Shown in pieces: positions 1 to 7,995 of a stretch of 64,000 bases of DNA (position 1 is the stretch's first letter; each line of letters begins with the position of its first letter). This stretch comes from Sphingomonas sp. dw_22 (GTDB taxonomy: Bacteria; Pseudomonadota; Alphaproteobacteria; Sphingomonadales; Sphingomonadaceae), in NCBI RefSeq assembly GCF_018449795.1, contig NZ_JAAVVE010000015.1, positions 23,264-87,263 of the forward strand, in the 5' to 3' direction. The position numbers were made by a program, and so were the translations under genes. Under the pieces are notes generated by a model, which saw only the letters and a program-made list of their open reading frames with translations, did not search any database and was not told the DNA's origin.

Positions 1-31
1 TCGCGCGGACCGACATCATCGCCGCTTGAAG

Positions 32-526
32 ATGCGCAAGCATAGCTTCCCGCCCGTCGTGGACCCCGACGTCCGCCTGCTCGTGCTGGGCAGCCTGCCC
101 GGCGAGCGCTCGCTGGCCGAGCAGCGCTATTATGCGCATCCGCAGAACCAGTTCTGGCGGCTGATCTCGCCAGCTGCCGGGCGCGACCTGGCCTCGCTGC
201 CCTATGACGACCGCCTCGCCGCCTTGCTCGGCGCGCATATCGGGCTGTGGGACGTGGTCGCCAGCGCGACGCGGCCGGGCAGCACCGACGCCGCGATCCG
301 CGACATCGAAGGGCATAACATCGCCGCGCTCGCCGCCACCCTGCCCCGGTTGCGCGCGATCGCCTTCAACGGCGGCACCGCGCTGCGCCACGGACTGAAG
401 CAGCTCGGCCCCGCGGGCGCGCGCTACGCAATCGTCGCCTTGCCCTCGAGCAGCCCGCTCCACACGATCGGCCTCACCGCCAAGCTGCCCGCCTGGGAAG
501 CGCTGCGTGCGCATTTGACGGGCTGA
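32..526 (+). CDS. DNA-deoxyinosine (hypoxanthine) glycosylase, UDG superfamily
   Basis: Base-excision repair enzyme expected to remove deaminated adenine (hypoxanthine) from DNA in the cytoplasm. The protein opens with the family-6 UDG signature: a GSLPGERSL loop followed within a few residues by YYAHPQNQFW. It ends with the LPSSSPLH loop that takes the place of the uracil-DNA glycosylase HPSP-type motif. About 164 residues is normal for this family. I chose ATG at 32; a TTG at 26 is in frame, but the bases TTGAAG just before the ATG look more like the end of an upstream gene plus a weak ribosome site. Substrate preference (hypoxanthine rather than uracil) is inferred from family membership. 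Confidence 0.85.
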   Translation: MRKHSFPPVVDPDVRLLVLGSLPGERSLAEQRYYAHPQNQFWRLISPAAGRDLASLPYDDRLAALLGAHIGLWDVVASATRPGSTDAAIRDIEGHNIAALAATLPRLRAIAFNGGTALRHGLKQLGPAGARYAIVALPSSSPLHTIGLTAKLPAWEALRAHLTG

Positions 527-618
527 ATCCCTATTCCCACCCGCCGAGTAGGTTTTCCTTGCCGGCTCCGCCACAATCATGCCACAATTACGGCTAGATT
601 AAGGCAGGAGAGAATGCA

Positions 619-2217
619 ATGCGCGTCAAGTTCCTGATTTCAAGTGCGATTGTTTCGGTCACCCTCGCCGGATGCAGCGCCGAACCGGGCAGTTCAAGCA
701 CCTCGAGCCGCTCCCCCAGCTATGAAATGTCCCTTCCCGAGGAGATGGCGGCGCTGCCGCCCGAAAGCGCCGAGAAGTACAAGGCGAACGACATCTCCCC
801 CGTCCGGGCCGTGGCGGACGCGCCCGTCTCCACCTTCGCGGTCGATGTCGATACCGCAGCCTATGCCAATGTCCGCCGCTTCCTGAACCAGGGCCAGTTT
901 CCCCCGAAGGACGCCGTCCGCGCCGAGGAGCTCGTCAATTATTTCCGCTATGATTATCCGCTGCCGGGCGATCGCGGCGCGCCGTTCAGCATCACCACCG
1001 ACGTCGCGCAGACGCCGTGGAACCCGGACACCCGCCTGCTTCGCGTCGGGCTTCGCGGCTATGACCTCGCCCGCAGCGCACGTCCGCCCGCGAACCTCGT
1101 CTTCCTGATCGACGTCTCGGGATCGATGGACGAGCCCGACAAGCTGCCGCTGGTCAAATCGGCGCTGGCAATGCTCGCCGGGAATCTGCGGCCGCAGGAC
1201 AGCGTCTCGATCGTCGTCTATGCCGGCGCCGCGGGTCTGGTGCTGCCGCCGACCAGCGATCCGCGACAGATCAAGGCCGCGCTCGACGATCTCCAGGCCG
1301 GCGGATCGACCGCGGGCGGCGAAGGCATCCAGCTCGCTTATGCCACCGCGCGCGCCACGTTCCGGCCCGAGGGGATCAACCGCGTGATCCTGGCCACCGA
1401 TGGCGACTTCAATATCGGCATCACCGACCAGAAGGAGCTCGAGGAGCTGATCGAGCGGAACCGCGACGACGGCATCACCCTCACCACGCTCGGCTTCGGC
1501 CAGGGCAATCTCAACGATGCGATGATGGAGTCGGTCGCCGACAAGGGGAACGGCAACTACGCCTATATCGACAGCGCATCCGAAGCGCGGAAAGTGCTGG
1601 ACGAGGAGCTTTCCTCCACGCTCTTCACCATCGCCAAGGACGTGAAGGTCCAGGTCGAGTTCAATCCGGCCGAGGTCAGCCAATATCGCCTGATCGGCTA
1701 TGAGAATCGCGCGCTGAAGGAAGAGGATTTCGCCAACGACAAGGTCGATGCGGGCGAGATCGGCGCGGGGCATCAAGTGACCGCGCTCTACGAGATCGTC
1801 CCCGCGGGCACCAAGGGCTGGCTGCCCGAGCGCCGCTATGCCGGCAACCAGCGTGGCGGCGCCCTTCCCGATGCCGCCGCCGGCGAGCTCGCCACGGTCA
1901 AGCTGCGCTACAAGCTGCCGAACGGCGACACGTCGCGCCTCATCGAGCGCCCGGTCGCGGCGTCGCTGCTGCGCGCGGCCCCCTTGCCGAGCGGCGACCT
2001 GGCATTCGCGGTCTCGGTCGCCGGCTTCGCGCAGAAGCCGCGCGGCGACACGCTGCTCGGCGACTGGAGCTATGCCGACATCCGCCGCCTGGCGGGCACG
2101 CAATGGGGCTTCGGCAGCCAGAGCCAGTGGCGCCGGGAGTTCCTGGACCTGGTCGATCTAGCCCAATCCCGCAGCCGCCCCGCCCGAACCGCGAATGCGG
2201 AAACGCGGCCGCTTTAA
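619..2217 (+). CDS. von Willebrand factor A domain lipoprotein (YfbK-like)
   Basis: Predicted lipoprotein: the N-terminus has a hydrophobic signal ending in the lipobox LAGC, so Cys19 should be lipidated. After a low-complexity Ser-rich linker comes the N-terminal domain typical of YfbK-type proteins (around residues 70-150). A VWA domain follows with an intact MIDAS: DVSGSM, a later Thr in the STAGGEG loop, and ATDGD. The C-terminal part, ending in a Gly/Gln/Trp-rich segment, matches the DUF3520-type tail of this family. Length (532 aa) is usual. The family is common in Proteobacteria, but its role is not established; a metal-dependent protein-binding role at the membrane is inferred from the MIDAS. 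It stands alone, convergent with the next gene. Confidence 0.85.
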   Translation: MRVKFLISSAIVSVTLAGCSAEPGSSSTSSRSPSYEMSLPEEMAALPPESAEKYKANDISPVRAVADAPVSTFAVDVDTAAYANVRRFLNQGQFPPKDAVRAEELVNYFRYDYPLPGDRGAPFSITTDVAQTPWNPDTRLLRVGLRGYDLARSARPPANLVFLIDVSGSMDEPDKLPLVKSALAMLAGNLRPQDSVSIVVYAGAAGLVLPPTSDPRQIKAALDDLQAGGSTAGGEGIQLAYATARATFRPEGINRVILATDGDFNIGITDQKELEELIERNRDDGITLTTLGFGQGNLNDAMMESVADKGNGNYAYIDSASEARKVLDEELSSTLFTIAKDVKVQVEFNPAEVSQYRLIGYENRALKEEDFANDKVDAGEIGAGHQVTALYEIVPAGTKGWLPERRYAGNQRGGALPDAAAGELATVKLRYKLPNGDTSRLIERPVAASLLRAAPLPSGDLAFAVSVAGFAQKPRGDTLLGDWSYADIRRLAGTQWGFGSQSQWRREFLDLVDLAQSRSRPARTANAETRPL

Positions 2218-2261
2218 GGAGCGCCGATATGCCCCCCAAAATATCGGCGGAACGATACGCC

Positions 2262-2750
2262 TCAGCCGCCGGCGCTGCCGTTCTCAGGCGCCGCGCTGGC
2301 GTTGCCTGGCTCCGCGTCGTTCTCGCCGGCCGGCTTCGGCCACGCGCATCCGGTCAAGGTGCGGGCGCCGATCTTCACTTCCGCGGTGAGCGGCGCGTCC
2401 TTTTCCCCGCATGCGGCGCGCGTCAGGGTGATCGTCACCGGCGCGCCCTCGGGCGTCTGGGTGGGGAAGACCGCGCGATCGGCATCAACCCGGGGCGAGA
2501 CCGGATAGAAATCGGTGAGGGTTCCCCCTGCCCCGGCGCGATCGGCATAGGTGATGCTCCCTGGCGCGATCTCGATCGCCCAGAAGGGCGCGGCGCCGCT
2601 TGCCCGCACCGGCTGCGACAGGTCGACGCTGCCCAGCATCGGCCCCTTGCGCAGCACCGGCGCCGTGGCGTTCGCGGCATTTTCCACGCTCTCATCGGAA
2701 CCGCATCCGGCGAGCAGCAGCGGCATGGCCAGCAACAGGAAGCGCATCAT
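2262..2750 (-). CDS. COG3650-type lipoprotein
   Basis: Small envelope protein of about 162 residues with a signal ending in LLAGC, so a lipoprotein is expected. The body contains the pattern of COG3650 proteins: an APFWAIEI segment near the start, a middle stretch ending in an ITLTRAACGE-like strand with Cys, and a final strand ending in a second Cys (LTGCAW). The two Cys could form a disulfide. The C-terminus is an Asn/Ala/Gly-rich tail. I chose ATG at 2750 (MMRF) because GGAG lies six bases upstream; an in-frame ATG at 2765 is less well placed. Function unknown. It is convergent with the VWA gene, 44 bases apart. Confidence 0.7.
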   Translation of the reverse strand: MMRFLLLAMPLLLAGCGSDESVENAANATAPVLRKGPMLGSVDLSQPVRASGAAPFWAIEIAPGSITYADRAGAGGTLTDFYPVSPRVDADRAVFPTQTPEGAPVTITLTRAACGEKDAPLTAEVKIGARTLTGCAWPKPAGENDAEPGNASAAPENGSAGG

Positions 2751-3015
2751 CGGTTTCTCCAGCATGTGCCGAATCCCTGCGCATCTCGGCCGGTCCGGTC
2801 AAGCGTCCCGAATCGGGGCGAAAGATTCGATCCGCCTGCCCCAAAAAAATCATGCCCGGACGTATCGGGGACATGCGGCTATTCCACTGGGCGCCCCGTG
2901 GGGCAGCGATCCGCGCAATATGTGGAAATTCACGCTGCGCCGCACAAATATTGTGTGACTTTATATCCGGAATCGCTTGACGATTCTTGCGACTCAAGGA
3001 AAAGCAACTTTCGCT

Positions 3016-3399
3016 ATGAAGAACCCCTCCCCCATCGCCTTTGCCGCCGCCGCGCTCCTCTCGCTGGCGGCTTGTGAAAACAAGCCCGAGGAAGTCGACA
3101 GCCGCGCGCCCGATCCCATGGCGGAAGCGCTGAAGAACGCGCCGAAGGTCGAGCTGCCGCCCGCCGTCGCGGCGAGCAAGACGCTGCGCTGCGGCGACAA
3201 CAGCCTGATCTATGTCGAATTCTTCCAGGGCGACAAGCAGGTCACCGTCCGCACCGAGAAGGGCGGCACCGTGACCATGCTCAAGGCGCCGAACGCCGGC
3301 GAGCCCTATGTCGCCGATGGCGGCTACAAGCTGACCGGCACGCCCAAGAGCGTCGAAGTCACGCTGCCGGGCAAGGGCTCCAAGACCTGCCACACCTGA
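3016..3399 (+). CDS. small putative lipoprotein, unknown function
   Basis: About 127 residues. A short signal ends in LSLAAC, giving a predicted lipidated Cys. A charged linker follows, then a small beta-rich domain with a Cys (LRCGDN) and a second Cys at the very end (KTCHT) that may pair with it. The pattern resembles MliC-like lysozyme-inhibitor lipoproteins in size and Cys placement, but I cannot confirm that family. ATG at 3016 is preferred over an in-frame start at 2977, which would place charged residues before the signal. A strong terminator follows at 3425. Confidence 0.6.
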   Translation: MKNPSPIAFAAAALLSLAACENKPEEVDSRAPDPMAEALKNAPKVELPPAVAASKTLRCGDNSLIYVEFFQGDKQVTVRTEKGGTVTMLKAPNAGEPYVADGGYKLTGTPKSVEVTLPGKGSKTCHT

Positions 3400-3424
3400 T
3401 ACTGGGCAAAAGGCCGTAATTCCG

Positions 3425-3455
3425 GGTCCGGCGGGCATTCCCGCCGGACCTTTTT
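3425..3455 (+). terminator. Rho-independent terminator after the small lipoprotein gene
   Basis: A perfect 11 bp stem (3425-3435 with 3440-3450), a 4-base loop and a run of five T. The next gene has an ATG immediately after the T run at 3457, which argues against that ATG as its start. Confidence 0.9.
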
Positions 3456-3489
3456 CATGCCAGCTAGGGACCGCGGAGGAGCGAATCGA

Positions 3490-4212
3490 GTGCCGACGAT
3501 CGCGGTCTACAGTCTGAAGGGCGGCGTCGGTAAGACGACGCTGGCGGTCAATCTGGCCTGGGTTTCCGCCGTCAAGTCCGCGCGCACCACGCTGCTCTGG
3601 GATCTCGATCCCCAGGCGGCGTCCACCTTCCTGCTCGGCGGCGACGGCGCTTCCCGGCACAAGGCGCAGGCGATCTTCTCCAAGGATGTCGCCGCAGCCA
3701 AGCTGGTCCAGCCGACCGAGACGCCCCGGCTCGACCTGATTGCCGCCGACACTTCGCTGCGCGGGCTCGACCAGCTCTTCCACGACCTCGACAAGAAGAA
3801 GCGGCTGGGCAATCTGCTCGGCGACCTCGCTGCGACCTATGACCGCATCCTGCTCGATTGCCCGCCGGGCCTGACCGAGACGAGCGAGCAGGTGATGCGC
3901 GCCGCGGACCTGATCGTGGTGCCCGTCGTCCCCTCGCCGCTTTCGGAGCGCGCGTTCGAGGAAGTGGCCGCGCATCTGAAGGGCAAGACGCCGCTGATGC
4001 CGGTCCATTCGATGGTCGATCGCCGCCGCAAGCTCCATGCCGAGGCGCTGGCCCGCAATCCCGACTGGCCGGTCGTCCCCGCCGCGAGCGTGATCGAGGC
4101 CGTCGCCGCGCGGCGCCAGGCCGTGGGCGCCTTCGCGCCGCGCACCGCGAGCGCCCAGGCCTTCGCCAATCTGTGGCAGGCGATCGAACGCCGGCTGGCC
4201 ACCAAGCGTTAA
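3490..4212 (+). CDS. ParA/MinD-family ATPase, orphan
   Basis: Cytoplasmic P-loop ATPase of the ParA/MinD/Soj type, about 240 residues. It has the deviant Walker A (KGGVGKTT) close to the N-terminus, the switch I segment DLDPQAAST, and Walker B in the form ILLDCPPG. No ParB-like gene is adjacent, so plasmid or chromosome partition is not supported by context; the partner and cargo are unknown. I chose GTG at 3490 because GGAGGA lies nine bases upstream; the in-frame ATG at 3457 sits directly on the T tract of the preceding terminator. The aat gene follows after 7 bases, so the two are probably co-transcribed. Confidence 0.75.
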   Translation: MPTIAVYSLKGGVGKTTLAVNLAWVSAVKSARTTLLWDLDPQAASTFLLGGDGASRHKAQAIFSKDVAAAKLVQPTETPRLDLIAADTSLRGLDQLFHDLDKKKRLGNLLGDLAATYDRILLDCPPGLTETSEQVMRAADLIVVPVVPSPLSERAFEEVAAHLKGKTPLMPVHSMVDRRRKLHAEALARNPDWPVVPAASVIEAVAARRQAVGAFAPRTASAQAFANLWQAIERRLATKR

Positions 4213-4219
4213 GGACGAT

Positions 4220-4966
4220 GTGACGCACCATATCCGCCAGGAACAGGATCTCGACCCGGACCTGGTTCTGCGCGCCTATGCGATGGGCGTCTTCCCGATG
4301 GCCGATCACCGCATCGCCGCCAGCGTCTATTGGGTGGAGCCCAAGCTGCGCGGGATATTGCCGCTGGACGACTTCCACCTCTCGCGCTCGCTGAAGAAAA
4401 CGATCCTTTCCGACCGCTTCCGCGTGACCGTCGACACTGCATTCGAAGCGATCATCCGGCTATGCGCGGAGAGTGCCGAGGACCGGCCCGATACCTGGAT
4501 CAGCGGCCCGATCGAGCGCGTCTTCATCGAGCTGCACCGCCGCGGCTTCGCCCATTCGATCGAATGCTGGGACGGCGACCGGCTGGCCGGCGGGCTCTAC
4601 GGGCTGGCGCTGGGCCCCGCCTTTTTCGGCGAATCGATGGTGACGCGGGTGCGCGACGCATCGAAGGTCGCCTTCGCGCATCTTGTCGCGCGGCTGAAGG
4701 CGGGCGGCTTCACCCTGCTCGATTGCCAGTTCCAGACCGAGCATCTCGCCACGCTCGGCGCGGTCGAGATTCCGCGCGACGATTATATCGCGTTGCTGGG
4801 CGCGGCGCTCGGGGAGACTTCGGCGGGGCTCTCGCTGGGCGCGCCTTCGGTGGACGGCGACTTCTTCTCGATCGACCGGTTGCCTTCCGAGGGCGACGTG
4901 GCGGGCACCGTATCCGGGCCGCTGTCCCGGAAAGTCATCTCGCAGCTCTTGGGCCACACATCGTAG
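4220..4966 (+). CDS. aat: leucyl/phenylalanyl-tRNA--protein transferase
   Basis: Transfers Leu or Phe from aminoacyl-tRNA to the N-terminus of proteins that begin with Arg or Lys, making them N-end-rule substrates for ClpS/ClpAP. Family marks: AYAMGVFPMAD near the N-terminus, the YWVEPKLRGILPLDDFHLSRSL block, and later ALGPAFFGESMV and LLDCQFQTEHLATLGA. Length 248 aa is normal for alphaproteobacteria. Starts with GTG, 7 bases after the ParA-like gene. The last 184 bases overlap, tail to tail, the coding region of the DUF2155 gene on the other strand. Confidence 0.95.
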   Translation: MTHHIRQEQDLDPDLVLRAYAMGVFPMADHRIAASVYWVEPKLRGILPLDDFHLSRSLKKTILSDRFRVTVDTAFEAIIRLCAESAEDRPDTWISGPIERVFIELHRRGFAHSIECWDGDRLAGGLYGLALGPAFFGESMVTRVRDASKVAFAHLVARLKAGGFTLLDCQFQTEHLATLGAVEIPRDDYIALLGAALGETSAGLSLGAPSVDGDFFSIDRLPSEGDVAGTVSGPLSRKVISQLLGHTS

Positions 4967-5433
4967 ATCGGGTGCTGGACGACATTGAGCGCCGGGCGTT
5001 CCTTGTAGAGCCAGCCCGAGAAGACGCGGCGATAGTTCTTGTCCGGCTGCTGCACGTCGAGCTGGACGAAGGCGCCGGTGAGCTGATCGGTTTCCCAGGG
5101 CGCGGTGCGCTCGCAGGCGCGCAGCCGCACGATCACATCGTCGATGCGCGCCGCCTGGCCGGGCTTCAGCTTGAACTCGCGCGCCTCGCCGTTGCGCTTG
5201 TTGAGGATGCCGAGCACGGCGACGCGCTCCTGCATCGGAGTCGCCGCGGCGTCGATCGCGCTGCCGTCAGGTCCGATGGCCACCGCTTCCGCACCCGTGC
5301 GATTGCCGGACGGGTCGCTGGTGACGACGATGTCGCCGCTCGCATTCCCGCCCGCCTGGGGCTGGTTGCCGCCGGAACATGCGCCCAGGCCGAGCAGCAG
5401 CGCTGCCGCTGCGTGTCCGGCACGAAAGGTCAT
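4783..5433 (-). CDS. DUF2155 protein with extended C-terminal tail
   Basis: Predicted envelope protein of 216 residues: a signal with LLLGLGACSG (possible lipobox), a low-complexity spacer, then the DUF2155 domain (VAVLGILNKRNGEAREFKLKPGQ, the Cys in RLRACE, APWET, and ending HPIYDVWPKSCEMTF). DUF2155 proteins are widespread in Alphaproteobacteria next to an NDUFA12 gene; function unknown. Oddity: where relatives usually end, the frame continues for about 40 Ser/Pro/Glu-rich residues and runs 184 bp into aat on the opposite strand. The start overlaps the NDUFA12 stop by 4 bases, so the two are translationally coupled. Confidence 0.85.
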   Translation of the reverse strand: MTFRAGHAAAALLLGLGACSGGNQPQAGGNASGDIVVTSDPSGNRTGAEAVAIGPDGSAIDAAATPMQERVAVLGILNKRNGEAREFKLKPGQAARIDDVIVRLRACERTAPWETDQLTGAFVQLDVQQPDKNYRRVFSGWLYKERPALNVVQHPIYDVWPKSCEMTFRDSGPDTVPATSPSEGNRSIEKKSPSTEGAPSESPAEVSPSAAPSNAI

Positions 5434-5822
5434 GCGTCGGGCGCCCAGGCCTCGTAATCGCCGGTGGCGCGGGCGCGGTGCCCGCCGACTTCGAGCGCGC
5501 CGGGCGGACGATAGGCGAGTTCGCTGCCGGTGTGGTTCGGCTCCCAGGGCTTTTCCCAGGCACGCGGTGCGGGCAGCGCCTGATCGGGCGCTTCCTCGAT
5601 CTGGTGGTGCAGCCAGCTGAACCATTCGGGGGCGACTCGGCTCGCGTCGTTCGAGCCCTTGTAGATCACCCAGCGGCGCGCGATCCCGTTCGGATCGGTG
5701 CCGCCCTCATAATAGAGGTTGCCGAGCGAATCCTCGCCCACCCTGCTCTTGCCGCGAAGGCCCATCCAGGTTCCGAAGGTGGCGCCTTCCCACCAGGTGA
5801 AGATCGACTTGAGGATTCCCAT
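5430..5822 (-). CDS. NADH:ubiquinone oxidoreductase accessory subunit NDUFA12
   Basis: 130-residue homologue of the mitochondrial complex I accessory subunit NDUFA12 (B17.2), found as a complex I supernumerary subunit in Alphaproteobacteria. Visible marks: the N-terminal IFTWWEGATFGTWMG segment, GEDSLGNLYYE, RRWVIYKG, PEWFSWLHH and a C-terminal half with W-E-P-NHTGS. It is the first gene of a two-gene unit with the DUF2155 gene (4-base overlap). The main nuo operon is not in this window. Confidence 0.93.
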   Translation of the reverse strand: MGILKSIFTWWEGATFGTWMGLRGKSRVGEDSLGNLYYEGGTDPNGIARRWVIYKGSNDASRVAPEWFSWLHHQIEEAPDQALPAPRAWEKPWEPNHTGSELAYRPPGALEVGGHRARATGDYEAWAPDA

Positions 5823-5948
5823 GCGCGCCCCTTAGCGTGACCGGGCGGGCGGAGGCAATTCGATTCCTGCCTGGAGCGACAGGCGATCCGCCGTGTTCCT
5901 GCGCCTCCCCGCCGTTGAAGTCAGGACGACGGCCGCCAAAACTCAACC

Positions 5949-6056
5949 GTCACCCCGGCCGAAGTGCCGGGGTCCACCGGGAGGCCGGGTGAGCCGCTTT
6001 GAGCCGTGAGGGGCTCGCTCACGGATGGGTGGACCCCGGCACAAGGCCGGGGTGAC
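5949..6056. repeat. 108 bp palindromic element, copy 1
   Basis: Arms of 29 and 28 bases (5949-5977 and 6029-6056) are inverted copies of each other and enclose a 51-base core that itself contains a smaller palindrome (GTGAG and CTCAC halves). The same element, about 80 percent identical in the core, occurs at 9766-9873 in the opposite orientation. No open frame. The rest of this 289-base gap between NDUFA12 and the DUF192 gene shows nothing else. Confidence 0.85.
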
Positions 6057-6111
6057 AAAGGAGAGAGTATCGGCGTCATCAGTCTGAAAGCCGATCCGCG
6101 CCCGACTCAGG

Positions 6112-6615
6112 CTATTCCCCGCCCTGCCCCGCCCAGCTTACCTTGTCGCCGGGCGCGATGCCCAGTTCGGCGGCCCTTCCGCCGTTGATCTCCAGCACGG
6201 CGCCCACCGGCTCGCCCGATTTCACCGGCGTCTCCGAATAGGGCACGGCATTGTCCGCGATCCGGGCGATCGTGCCGTCGGGGCGGATGAAGATGATGTC
6301 GAGCGGGCTCGGCGTGTTCTTCATCCAGAAGCTCGCCTCGCGCGGGGGGCCGCCGTCTCCGGGATAGGGCGTGAAGATCATGCCGCCGTCCGCCGGGATA
6401 TGGGTGCGGTACATCAGCCCGCGCTCCTGCTGCTCCGGCGTGCGCGCGACTTCGACGCTGAACTGCCTGGGGCCCGCGCCGGTCTGGATCGTGAGGGGAA
6501 TCCTGGCCGCGGCCTGCATGCCGGCGGCATTGGCGCCGGGATCGCTCTTGCACGCACCGGACACGAGCAGCGCCGCGGCGACAAGCGCCGCGCCGAACCT
6601 ACGCTTTACCATCAT
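6112..6615 (-). CDS. DUF192 protein, exported
   Basis: About 167 residues. A signal with VSGACKS suggests a lipoprotein. The DUF192 domain follows: a FSVEVARTPEQQERGLMYR strand-helix, then GGMIFTPYP, then FWMKNTPSPLDIIFI with DG, then a C-terminal VLEINGGRAAELGIAPGD. DUF192 proteins occur in archaea and bacteria without a settled function. Two adjacent ATGs (6615, 6612) could serve as start. It lies 4 bases after the two-domain cold-shock gene, an arrangement common in Alphaproteobacteria, and is probably co-transcribed with it. Confidence 0.85.
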   Translation of the reverse strand: MMVKRRFGAALVAAALLVSGACKSDPGANAAGMQAAARIPLTIQTGAGPRQFSVEVARTPEQQERGLMYRTHIPADGGMIFTPYPGDGGPPREASFWMKNTPSPLDIIFIRPDGTIARIADNAVPYSETPVKSGEPVGAVLEINGGRAAELGIAPGDKVSWAGQGGE

Positions 6616-6619
6616 CGAC

Positions 6620-7204
6620 TCAATCGGTCCTTTCGACCGCCACGGCAAGCGGCCCACGTTCGCCCGCGACGATGCGTGCGCGGAGCGGCTGGCCGGGTTC
6701 GACCTCCTCGATCTCGGCGCGCCGCAGCGTCTCCATATGGACGAATATATCGGCGGTGTCGCTGTCGCGCACCAGGAATCCATAACCTTTCAGCCGATTG
6801 AACCATTTGACCGAGACGGGCTCATAGGGGCCGGCCTCCTCGATCATCCGGAGCCGCTCCGCACGCTCGGCAGGCCGCTTGGGCGGCTCGATCGCCTGGC
6901 TGAGATCGATCGAGCGGATCTCGCGCGCCTGGAGCCCGCGCTGGCGCTGCACCGCCACGCATTCGACCCGCGCACCCTCCGGAAGGCTGCGCCGGCCATG
7001 CTCCTGCAGCACGGTGAAGTGGATCAATATGTCCCCGGCCCCGGCATCGTCCGCGACGAGGAAACCGAAGCCCCGAGTAACGTCGAACCATTTGACGACG
7101 CCGGAATAAATCTGCGCCTCGTCGGCGCCTTCGGCCTCGAAGGGCGCGGCATCCTCCGCGGCCATCGCGTAATGATTCGTCGCAAGCTGTTGCTCAGCAC
7201 GCAT
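6620..7204 (-). CDS. cold-shock protein with two CSD domains (CspD-like)
   Basis: About 194 residues with two cold-shock domains. Domain 1 (about residues 35-100) has [13 protein letters not shown] (RNP1) and DILIHFTVL (RNP2). Domain 2 (about residues 130-194) has [13 protein letters not shown] and DIFVHMETL. The linker is Glu/Arg-rich. Two-domain proteins of this kind are known in Caulobacter (CspC/CspD) and bind single-stranded nucleic acids. I chose ATG at 7204, with GGGGGA 8 bases upstream; a TTG at 7219 is in frame. First gene of a likely unit with the DUF192 gene. Confidence 0.9.
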   Translation of the reverse strand: MRAEQQLATNHYAMAAEDAAPFEAEGADEAQIYSGVVKWFDVTRGFGFLVADDAGAGDILIHFTVLQEHGRRSLPEGARVECVAVQRQRGLQAREIRSIDLSQAIEPPKRPAERAERLRMIEEAGPYEPVSVKWFNRLKGYGFLVRDSDTADIFVHMETLRRAEIEEVEPGQPLRARIVAGERGPLAVAVERTD

Positions 7205-7282
7205 TTTGTTATCCCCCAAGCCGTCAACATTAACACAGCATTGCCGAAAAGGGGAATTGGTTTGTGAAGGTTCGGGCCGGCC

Positions 7283-7825
7283 CTAGTCCCGGTCCGGGGC
7301 AAGCAATGCCTCGACGCTTTCGCCCGGCGCCATCCGGACGATCTTCCGGGCGAGATCAAGGGCATGGCCGGCGCGGAGCATCGCCGCGAGCTGCTTTTCC
7401 CGGAGCGGGCGGTCGGCGATTTCGTGCGAGAATGGACCGATCCGCCGCCTCCGGGCGAAGGCGACCGCGCTCGCCTCCGCATCGGCCTCGATGGCCGGGG
7501 CGATCGCCTCCGCATCCTCGCTTTCGATCCCCGCATGGCGCAGCGCCTGGCCGATGCGGCGCGCGCCCAGCCCGCGCCTGCCCATCGCCCCGGCGCGCGC
7601 CTCGGCAAAGGCGCGGTCGTCGACATAACCCAGCTCCGCCATCCGCCCGGCCAGCGCCTCCGTGTCCGGCGGATCGTCGCCGGCCCAGCCACGCTCGCGG
7701 ATCTTGCGCTTCAGATAATCGGACAATCGGGTGCGCGTGGTGGCGAACCGCTCGACATAACGCAGCGCGAGACGCTCGACATCGGAGGGCTGCAACGGGG
7801 GCCTGGGGCGCTGGGGTCGGGACAT
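7283..7825 (-). CDS. recX: RecX-family regulatory protein
   Basis: About 180 residues, mostly charged helices. RecX proteins bind and inhibit RecA filaments. Family features: an N-terminal helix block (LALRYVERFATTRTRLSDYLKRKI), a central LGYVDDRAFAEARA, and GARRIGQALRHAGI. The usual neighbour recA is not present in this window. ATG at 7825 is chosen; in-frame upstream codons up to 7912 give no RecX-like residues. It is divergent from the acyl-AMP ligase gene. Confidence 0.85.
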   Translation of the reverse strand: MSRPQRPRPPLQPSDVERLALRYVERFATTRTRLSDYLKRKIRERGWAGDDPPDTEALAGRMAELGYVDDRAFAEARAGAMGRRGLGARRIGQALRHAGIESEDAEAIAPAIEADAEASAVAFARRRRIGPFSHEIADRPLREKQLAAMLRAGHALDLARKIVRMAPGESVEALLAPDRD

Positions 7826-7995
7826 GCGCCATGATTGTGCCACAGTGGCAACCGATTTTGAACGACAGTGCGTAGCAGAGCCGGTCGCTAAATCGATGCG
7901 TTGTGGGGGCACAACGGCCTGTTATCTCACAGGGGCACGAGAAAAGAATGGTTTTGGAAGACACGGGATCGCTCGAGAGAAACGCGGAGACGGGA

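Noticed and set aside
3457..3489. Earlier ATG start of the ParA-like gene
   Set aside because: It begins directly on the T tract of a terminator and lacks a ribosome site; GTG 3490 has GGAGGA at the right distance.
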